A stretch of 35,642 bases of DNA from Hyphomicrobiales bacterium. GTDB lineage: Bacteria > Pseudomonadota > Alphaproteobacteria > Rhizobiales > OSC116. The notes beneath the pieces are model-generated. The model saw only the letters and a program-made list of their open reading frames with translations, was not told where the DNA came from and did no database searches. Both the position numbers and the translations under genes were made by a program. The DNA lies in contig NVUH01000025.1 in NCBI GenBank assembly GCA_002401855.1, positions 1-35,642 on the forward strand, read 5' to 3'. Shown here in pieces: positions 30,449 to 35,642 of the stretch (its first letter is position 1; the number at the start of each line of letters is the position of its first letter).

Positions 30449-32651
30449 TGCCAGAGTGGTCTTGTCAGCTAAAGCTGATGGCCTTAAAAAAGGAGTTAAA
30501 ACCTCTGTTAAAGACCTTAAAGGTTTGGCTAAGAGCGGCACTGACACGGCTAAAAAACTGGGTGCAATAGATAAATCAAGCATCAAATCCACCAAATCAA
30601 TTAAAAAATTGGGATCAGGTAGCAAAAAGCTCACTGGCCAATTAAAGAAAACCAGCCGCGCCACAAAAGACACGGCACGGGCGTTTGACAATGCCAGCCG
30701 CACAACAGGCAATTTTGCTCGAAAAGAAAATGCCCTTGGCACTGCAATCGGCAATACCACCCGCAAAATTAAAAACCAAATCACCCAAACTAGAGCGCTT
30801 GCCCGCGCCCAGAAAAACGCCTCAAAGAAACGAGTTGCGGCGGGTGTTTCTGGTGTGGCTAACGCTAAAGCCATCGGCGCTGGTGGTGTTGGTGGCAGGC
30901 GTGGCGGCATCATTGCTGGAGCATCTAAAAGTTTGCTCGGCGGCATTATGGCTTTTGGCGCGGCCTCTGCAGCTAAACGCACCTATGATGCCTTGATTGG
31001 CTCAATACGTGAGATCGATGTCGGTAAAGGTGGCTTAAAATCATTGGGCATGACCGACACGTCATTTGTAGTCAATGAAGGGTTAAAACTTCAAAGTGAA
31101 TATGCTGGCATATATGCCGCTGATTTTACCAAGGCAGCTTATGACATTAAATCTGGCATTGAGACTTTGACTAATAAAGGCGTCGCTGATGTTACTGCCG
31201 CTGCTGTTATTACCGCCAAAGCCACCAAAGGCGATGCCGCCAATATGACCAGCCTTTTTGCAACCGCTTATGGCATGTTTAAAGATCAAGATCCTGATAT
31301 GTCCGATAGTGATTGGGGGAATATGTTTGCCTCTGTTATCGCCACCGCCGTTAAAAAGAATAAAACCGATGGCGCTAAGATGCAACAGGCTATTGAAGCT
31401 GCTGGCGATGGTGTTTTAAAGCTTGGCATGAGCATGGAAGAATATATCGCCATATTGGGCATTTTGCAAAAAACCAAACAAGCTGGCGTGGCTGGTACAA
31501 ATTTAAAAGCCTATGGCTCAAATGTCGCCAATGCCGAAGCCAAATTCAATGCTGATAAAGGCAAAACAAAAATAAAACTACTGGATGAAAACGGCAAAAT
31601 ATTAGAAATCGAAAAAGCAATTGCAAATCTTAAAGAGCGTTATGGCGATGAGCTAGATGGCCACGAAATGGCCGAGATTAAAAAGGCTTTTGGTTCCGAA
31701 GAGGCTGTCTCATTTGTTACCGCATTTTGGAAAACTGCAAATGAAATAACTAAGCAAGCTACTGATCTTAATGCCGTTGGTAATGACGGACTTAAAGTCG
31801 CTAAAAATATGGCAAAATCACATGATGATGGAAACATTGATTCAGAAATGAAAATCAGAGACCAGCGCCGTGACATTATGTTGGTGAATGCTGCAGAAGT
31901 AAGCCGTCAAGATTTGTTGTCAGAATATAAAGCCACGGGCGAACAATATATGGAAGCTGCCAACAAAATAAAAGAAGTCGGCAAGGCTTTTACAAGCTCA
32001 GAAGTGTTGAAATTAATGGCATCAGCAAAGTTTCGTGATGAAACTGGCATTGCACAATTAGCGGGTGGACAAGCGGTTGAGGCGGCTTCTAGTGGCTTGT
32101 TAGGTTGGGCTATGGATATTTTTAAAACTGGATATGAAAATAATAAAAAATACCGTGAAATGGCAGAAAATAGCGGTGCTGCAAATTACCCCGAAACCGC
32201 ACCTGCTTACAAATCTAATCCCTCCAATTTAAGCAAATCAGATTATGCGCGACAAGCGTTTAATGCGGCTGGTGTTGACCCTAAAGGCGGCATGGCCAAT
32301 GAAGCTTCTAACGCCTATTCTGGTGGAGATATTGACAAAGATCACATTGATATTCTGGTTAAACGCATTTCGGATGGTGTCGCGGTTGAGAAAATCCAGT
32401 CCCTGCTTGAGCAAATGATGAACCAAGCTTTTGAGCGTTCAAAAGATCAATCATATGCTGAGGAAGCGGTCAAAGAGGGCGACCAGCCTCAAGATAACCG
32501 TCAATATGACAATCGCACCAGTGTAACAAATCACATTACCGTCAAAGTCACCACTAATGCTAGCCCTCAAGCGATTGGCAACAGTGTGGCTGCAGCTCAA
32601 AATAAAGTGAAATATCCTGCCGCTGAAACTCTTGCAGATGGAGGGTATTGA
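30435..32651 (+). CDS. T: tail tape-measure protein (P2 T-like)
   Basis: 738 aa. The first 130 residues are Lys-rich coiled coil (LNARVVLSAKADGLKKGVKTSVKDLKGLAKSG). A hydrophobic glycine-rich stretch follows (IIAGASKSLLGGIMAFGAASAAKR), then the TP901-type core with TKAAYDIKSGIETLTNKGVADVTAAAVITAKATKGDAANMTSLFATAYGMF. Tape-measure length sets tail length; this size is near P2 gpT (815 aa), so a tail of roughly similar or slightly shorter length is expected. Start lies within the E' frame. Confidence 0.93.
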   Translation: MPDLNARVVLSAKADGLKKGVKTSVKDLKGLAKSGTDTAKKLGAIDKSSIKSTKSIKKLGSGSKKLTGQLKKTSRATKDTARAFDNASRTTGNFARKENALGTAIGNTTRKIKNQITQTRALARAQKNASKKRVAAGVSGVANAKAIGAGGVGGRRGGIIAGASKSLLGGIMAFGAASAAKRTYDALIGSIREIDVGKGGLKSLGMTDTSFVVNEGLKLQSEYAGIYAADFTKAAYDIKSGIETLTNKGVADVTAAAVITAKATKGDAANMTSLFATAYGMFKDQDPDMSDSDWGNMFASVIATAVKKNKTDGAKMQQAIEAAGDGVLKLGMSMEEYIAILGILQKTKQAGVAGTNLKAYGSNVANAEAKFNADKGKTKIKLLDENGKILEIEKAIANLKERYGDELDGHEMAEIKKAFGSEEAVSFVTAFWKTANEITKQATDLNAVGNDGLKVAKNMAKSHDDGNIDSEMKIRDQRRDIMLVNAAEVSRQDLLSEYKATGEQYMEAANKIKEVGKAFTSSEVLKLMASAKFRDETGIAQLAGGQAVEAASSGLLGWAMDIFKTGYENNKKYREMAENSGAANYPETAPAYKSNPSNLSKSDYARQAFNAAGVDPKGGMANEASNAYSGGDIDKDHIDILVKRISDGVAVEKIQSLLEQMMNQAFERSKDQSYAEEAVKEGDQPQDNRQYDNRTSVTNHITVKVTTNASPQAIGNSVAAAQNKVKYPAAETLADGGY

Positions 32652-32653
32652 CT

Positions 32654-33025
32654 ATGTTAATGGCACTTGGACGATTTAACTTTGTTATTGGTGATGCAAT
32701 TTACCAATCAATTGTTGAAGAAATTGACGTTCGTCATCGTGAGATTAACCCAATTGGCGGTGCAACCCGCCATCATCTAGCTGGGCGCGGTGTTGTGACG
32801 AAAACCTTAGAAGGTGTGTTTTATCCGCTTAAGCATGGCGGCATGGCTTCGCTTGAAGCCTTTAAAGCTCGAGCTGGCACGGGTGTCGGTATGATTATGA
32901 TGTCGGGCTTTGGTTTTCATTTGGGGGGCTGGTCGGTCAATCATGTTTCTATAACAAATACCTATTTGCTTAAAGGCAACGCGCCGCAAAGGGTAGAATT
33001 TAGCGTGGAGTTATTAGCCGTATGA
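32654..33025 (+). CDS. U: tail protein U (P2 U-like)
   Basis: 123 aa from ATG 32654, with GGAGGG 8 nt before it; a TTG at 32648 is possible. MALGRFNFVIGDAIYQSIVEEIDVRHREINPIGGATRHHLAGRGVVTKTLEGVFYPLKHGG is the P2 gpU signature. It acts at tail completion or the baseplate. It overlaps X by 4 nt. Confidence 0.92.
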   Translation: MLMALGRFNFVIGDAIYQSIVEEIDVRHREINPIGGATRHHLAGRGVVTKTLEGVFYPLKHGGMASLEAFKARAGTGVGMIMMSGFGFHLGGWSVNHVSITNTYLLKGNAPQRVEFSVELLAV

Positions 33026-33264
33026 TTGATGCAAATACCATAAAATATATGATGATTGATGGTGATCGGTTGGATTTGATTATTTACAATCATTATGGCA
33101 TTGAGCCTGAGCAACTATCTGGCGCATTGGATTTTATCCTAGATCATAACTCGCATTTGGCAGGCGTTAAACAGCCGTTTAAAATGGGTTCAGCACCCTT
33201 TATTATTGAGCTGCCGCCACTGCCTGTTTTTGAACAGGCGCAGGAGGTGAACTTATGGTCTTAA
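33022..33264 (+). CDS. X: tail protein X (P2 X-like, LysM-type)
   Basis: 80 aa, start in an ATGA overlap. DGDRLDLIIYNHYGIEPEQLSGALDFILDHNSHLAGVKQPFKMGSAPFIIELPPLP matches the P2 gpX family, a small LysM-like domain protein thought to bind peptidoglycan or baseplate. It ends 10 nt inside the D gene, whose start is served by GGAGGTGA within this gene. Confidence 0.93.
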   Translation: MIDANTIKYMMIDGDRLDLIIYNHYGIEPEQLSGALDFILDHNSHLAGVKQPFKMGSAPFIIELPPLPVFEQAQEVNLWS

Positions 33265-34214
33265 GAGTGCCTAAAGCTGAAGTTTTTATTGATGGCCAGT
33301 CGCTTGGTGTTGCGACCTCAGTCGCTATCCATGATGGCGCTGGAGTGGATGCTGATAGCCTGACATTTACCGTTACAGGCCTCACCACTTGGCCTGTCAT
33401 TAAAGATAAAAAATGCAGCGCTTTAATTGGTTATGAGGGCGGTGTTCAAAACTTGTTTGGCGATTATAAATTAAACACTGTGAAATATGACGAGGCAACT
33501 GAAACTTTTACTTTCACTGGCCATTCGGTTGATTTTAGCAAGGAAGCTAAAGCCAAAAAAACCCGCACTCATACCGAAATCACCATTGAGGATTTGACTG
33601 CAAAACTGGCTGGTGAAATGGGGCTTAAGCCGCGTGTTTCTCAGGAATATAAAAGCATCAAATTTGATGCCATAACCCAGACCAACGAAACCAATTTGAA
33701 CTTTTTGCTCAGGCTGGCCAAAGACCAAGGCGCGTTAGCCAAAGTCGGTAATGGATATTTGATATTTATTGAGCGCGGCAAAGGAAAAACTGCGTCTGGC
33801 GCGGACTTGCCAAACATACCATTATTCAAACGTGATAGGCTTGAAGGTTTTCAGGTTTTGGAGCGTGAACGCAAGAAATATAAATCAGCCAAAGCGGATT
33901 ATTATGATGCCGCACAAGCCGAGCAGAAAACCGAAAAAGTCGGAAGCGGTGAACCTGAATTATCACTACGCCAAATCTATAAAAACAAAGCTGCTGCCAA
34001 GGCTGCCGCACAGGCCGAATTAAACAATAAAAAACGCGAAACTTATATCGCGTCTGGCTCGATTGAGGGTAACCCATTCATCATTGCTGAAAGCCCCATA
34101 ACCACTGTTGATTTATTAACGCCAGATGGCAATCAGTGGATTGTAAAGACGGTTGATCATAACATTACAGATGGCGCGTATATCACCACTATTGAAGCTG
34201 AAATCAAAGTGTAA
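33255..34214 (+). CDS. D: tail protein D (P2 D-like, late control/baseplate hub)
   Basis: 319 aa. VPKAEVFIDGQSLGVATSVAIHDGAGVDADSLTFTVTG, FTFTGHSVDFSKEAKAKKTRTHTEITIEDLTAKLAGEMGLKPRVS and NETNLNFLLRLAKDQGALAKVGNGYLIFIERG are the order of blocks in P2 gpD, the baseplate hub that links tube and spike. The end (ESPITTVDLLTPDGNQWIVKTVDHNITDGAYITTIEAEI) is also conserved. It is the last P2-like tail gene here. Confidence 0.94.
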   Translation: MVLRVPKAEVFIDGQSLGVATSVAIHDGAGVDADSLTFTVTGLTTWPVIKDKKCSALIGYEGGVQNLFGDYKLNTVKYDEATETFTFTGHSVDFSKEAKAKKTRTHTEITIEDLTAKLAGEMGLKPRVSQEYKSIKFDAITQTNETNLNFLLRLAKDQGALAKVGNGYLIFIERGKGKTASGADLPNIPLFKRDRLEGFQVLERERKKYKSAKADYYDAAQAEQKTEKVGSGEPELSLRQIYKNKAAAKAAAQAELNNKKRETYIASGSIEGNPFIIAESPITTVDLLTPDGNQWIVKTVDHNITDGAYITTIEAEIKV

Positions 34215-34373
34215 CTATGAGCAAAATTTAGCAAAGTAATAATTCAATAATAGGGGCGCAGGAATATCGCTATTCCTGCACCTGATGCCCTAGATTTCGA
34301 AGCCAAGAGCATCAAGACAAAAGTAGAATTATTGTCACCTATCGGGAGGTGATATTCTTAGGAAATAATTTAA
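34215..34373 (+). promoter_or_regulatory. leader region of the methyltransferase gene with two hairpins
   Basis: GCAGGAATA (34258-34266) pairs perfectly with TATTCCTGC (34271-34279) around TCGC, with no T-run. Further on, TGTCACCT (34333-34340) pairs with AGGTGATA (34347-34354), one G-U pair included, around a 6-nt loop. The second arm holds GGAGGTGAT, a perfect match to the end of 16S rRNA, yet no start codon lies at usual distance from it. The gene's own AGGA lies at 34360-34363, 10 nt before the ATG. The structure could delay or gate translation of the modification enzyme, as happens for Mu mom. Confidence 0.5.
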
Positions 34374-35183
34374 ATGTCATTAACAAATGAAACAAAATAT
34401 GACGAAGTAAAACCGACAGTTCCCGTAGCGCCATATATGGGCGGCAAGAGCAGGTTAGCAAAAACAATTATCACCCGAATTAATTCAATTGAGCATGATA
34501 CTTATTGTGAGCCGTTTGTTGGCATGGGTGGTATATTTTTTAGACGTAATATGCGGCCACGGGCTGAATTTATAAATGACTTTAATGGCGAGGTTGTGAA
34601 TTTGTTTCGTATTTTGCGTGAGCATTATCCGCAATTTATGGAGGTTATGAAGTTTCAGATTACGAGCCGCCGTGAGTTTGATCGGTTGGCTAAGATTGAC
34701 CCGAGTACGTTGACTGATTTGCAGCGGGCAGCTCGGTTTTTATATCTGCAGAAGACGTCATTTGGCGGTAAGGTATCTGGTCAGAATTTTGGCGTTAGTA
34801 AAGACCGTGGCGGGCGGTTTGATATTACGAAAATTGCACCGATCTTGGAGGATGTTTATGAGCGGTTGGCGGGTGTAACAATTGAGAATTTGAGTTTTGA
34901 AAAGTTTATTCCCCGCTATGATAAGGCTGGTGCATTATTCTACATTGACCCGCCATATTACACCAATGAAAATGACTATGGAAAAGGGATGTTTAAGCAG
35001 TCTGACTTTGAGGTTTTAAACGAGCTTTTAAAAGGGCTTAAAGGTCGGTTTATATTGTCGTTAAATGATAGGCCAGAAGTGCGTGAGATATTTAACTCGT
35101 TTGAAATTGAGGTGGTGAATGTAACTTATACTTTGGCGAGTAAGAGCGCTAAGAAAGTTGGGGAAGTGATGGTTTCAAATTAA
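34374..35183 (+). CDS. DNA adenine methyltransferase, Dam/D12 class
   Basis: 269 aa. PVAPYMGGKSRLAKTIITRI is the S-adenosylmethionine-binding region (motif X/I with the GGKxxL form), CEPFVGMGGIFFRR is motif I-like, and FYIDPPYYTNENDYG carries the DPPY catalytic motif, with target adenine N6 methylation expected. These belong to the alpha-type D12 family that includes Dam and phage Dam. It sits at the right end, the place of mom in Mu, and probably protects phage DNA from host restriction. Recognition sequence cannot be told from the sequence alone. Confidence 0.92.
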   Translation: MSLTNETKYDEVKPTVPVAPYMGGKSRLAKTIITRINSIEHDTYCEPFVGMGGIFFRRNMRPRAEFINDFNGEVVNLFRILREHYPQFMEVMKFQITSRREFDRLAKIDPSTLTDLQRAARFLYLQKTSFGGKVSGQNFGVSKDRGGRFDITKIAPILEDVYERLAGVTIENLSFEKFIPRYDKAGALFYIDPPYYTNENDYGKGMFKQSDFEVLNELLKGLKGRFILSLNDRPEVREIFNSFEIEVVNVTYTLASKSAKKVGEVMVSN

Positions 35184-35272
35184 AGCTTTCTATTGAAGCA
35201 GTGTTTCAAAAGGTGAACTATCTAATTAATGCAAGAATGGGACTTTGTGATGACTGGATCATCTTGAATAAA

Positions 35273-35318
35273 ATTACCATATACTATAGACTACTACGGT
35301 ATATGGTGATATTTTTTT
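35273..35318 (+). terminator. AT-rich terminator hairpin after the methyltransferase gene
   Basis: ATTACCATATAC (35273-35284) pairs with GTATATGGTGAT (35299-35310), 12 pairs with one G-U, around a 14-nt loop. A run of seven T follows at 35312-35318. A smaller stem, GATGA/TCATC, lies about 20-30 nt upstream. It probably ends the methyltransferase transcript. Confidence 0.65.
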
Positions 35319-35367
35319 AAATTAATTCGCTCTCATCAAAATATTAACAAATTTGAGATTAAATAAT

Positions 35368-35556
35368 ATGGCATTGATAAAGCTAAGGCATTTTAAGAAG
35401 GCTATAGAAGATATAAGCTATAGAGGGGATAATGATACAATGCCCTTCGATTTTGACAATAAGTTTATTTCAGATAACAAAGATAATTTAGCAAGCTTGG
35501 CATATGAATATTTCGTGAAATTGGAAGGTTTGGGAAAGGCAGAGGCTAGGGTGTGA
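35368..35556 (+). CDS. small hypothetical protein at the right edge (62 aa)
   Basis: 62 aa from ATG 35368; a TTG at 35353 would add 5 residues. Charged and soluble (MALIKLRHFKKAIEDISYRGD... FDFDNKFISDNKDNLASLAYEYFVKLEGLGKAEARV). No family is recognised. It may be the last phage gene or the first host gene; composition is as AT-rich as the flanks. There is only a weak purine-rich sequence upstream, so reality of the gene is uncertain. Confidence 0.4.
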   Translation: MALIKLRHFKKAIEDISYRGDNDTMPFDFDNKFISDNKDNLASLAYEYFVKLEGLGKAEARV

Positions 35557-35622
35557 ACCCAATTCATTTATTGCTTTAGTTAGTCATTCTGTGATTCACT
35601 CTGTCAAAAGATGGAGTTTTAC

Positions 35623-35642
35623 ATGGGACGATTTGATTTAAC
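35623..35642 (+). CDS. first codons of an IS5-type transposase, cut by the window end
   Basis: ATGGGACGATTTGATTTAAC translates as MGRFDL(T), the usual beginning of IS5-family transposases (MxRxDLTxxxW). GGAG lies 8-11 nt upstream. The preceding 50 bases (TTAGTTAG, then CATTCTGTGATTCACTCTGTC) could hold the end of the insertion sequence. Only six residues are visible, so this is a lead, not proof. Confidence 0.35.

Noticed and set aside
30428..30982. 184-codon minus-strand frame opposite the tape-measure gene
   Set aside because: Low-complexity product rich in Pro, Ala, Leu and Phe, the expected shadow of the Lys-rich coiled coil on the other strand.
34229..34240. Possible right phage end at 34229-34240 with ATAAT matching bases before a TG at 131
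   Set aside because: Five AT-rich bases match easily by chance, and it would place the Dam-type methyltransferase outside the phage although its position matches Mu mom and similar phages.
34215..34373. A com-like gene before the methyltransferase
   Set aside because: The only frame is a four-codon ATGAGCAAAATTTAG; nothing resembling the zinc-binding Com protein is present.
35425..35437. AATGATACAA at the right edge resembling the left-end word AATGATACCAA
   Set aside because: It is in direct, not inverted, orientation and lies inside a possible coding frame, so it is not the right-end partner expected of a transposable phage.
1..35642. CRISPR arrays, tRNA genes or rRNA genes
   Set aside because: No regularly spaced direct repeats of 24-40 bases, no cloverleaf-like segments and no rRNA words were seen on either strand when reading through the window.

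Overview
The window is almost entirely one transposable (Mu-type) prophage of about 35 kb. It has a Mu-like transposition, late-activation and head module joined to a P2-like contractile-tail module, the plan known from BcepMu-type phages. The host is most likely a moderately AT-rich alphaproteobacterium: the phage carries a GapR (DUF2312) homologue, a chromosome-structuring protein typical of that class, and several small early proteins are of types I associate with alphaproteobacterial Mu-like phages. Both edges look like insertion-sequence DNA: the N-terminal part of an IS3-type OrfA on the minus strand at 1-110, and the first codons of an IS5-type transposase at the far right. The left phage end is probably the TG at 111. 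The right end could not be fixed.

Layout. 111-1240: left end with short repeats, a minus-strand S24/LexA-type repressor, and a divergent control region with an operator-like palindrome. 1243-9703: early genes on the plus strand: Ner-like regulator, three small proteins, transposase A (D306, D365, E401), ATPase B preceded by hairpins and a possible leader peptide, small regulators, an ASCH-like protein, a DUF3164 protein, GapR, GemA and a Mor-family activator. 9704-9881: a control region with a 27-bp palindromic element. 9882-16519: endolysin, holin, TraR/DksA-like zinc finger, DUF2730, terminase subunits, portal, and an F-like head protein with an extra C-terminal domain. 16520-18004: an accessory (moron) segment with a nucleoside-deoxyribosyltransferase-like protein, a secreted four-cysteine protein and a 210-nt non-coding stretch at the physical centre of the phage. 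18005-20451: the second copy of the 27-bp element, then protease with nested scaffold, decoration protein and major capsid. 20452-22402: a strong terminator hairpin and head-completion genes. 22395-34214: P2-like baseplate, fibres, sheath, tube, E/E' frameshift pair, tape measure, U, X and D. 34374-35183: an adenine methyltransferase in the position of Mu mom.

Working together: the repressor and Ner-like protein set the lysogeny/lytic balance. A and B carry out replicative transposition, and GapR with GemA may manage supercoiling for it. The Mor-family protein probably switches on the late genes through the two 27-bp elements. The most interesting points are this two-copy element, the GapR-GemA pair with a possible central gyrase site, the moron cassette, the leader/hairpin region before B, and the hairpin that holds a perfect Shine-Dalgarno sequence before the methyltransferase.
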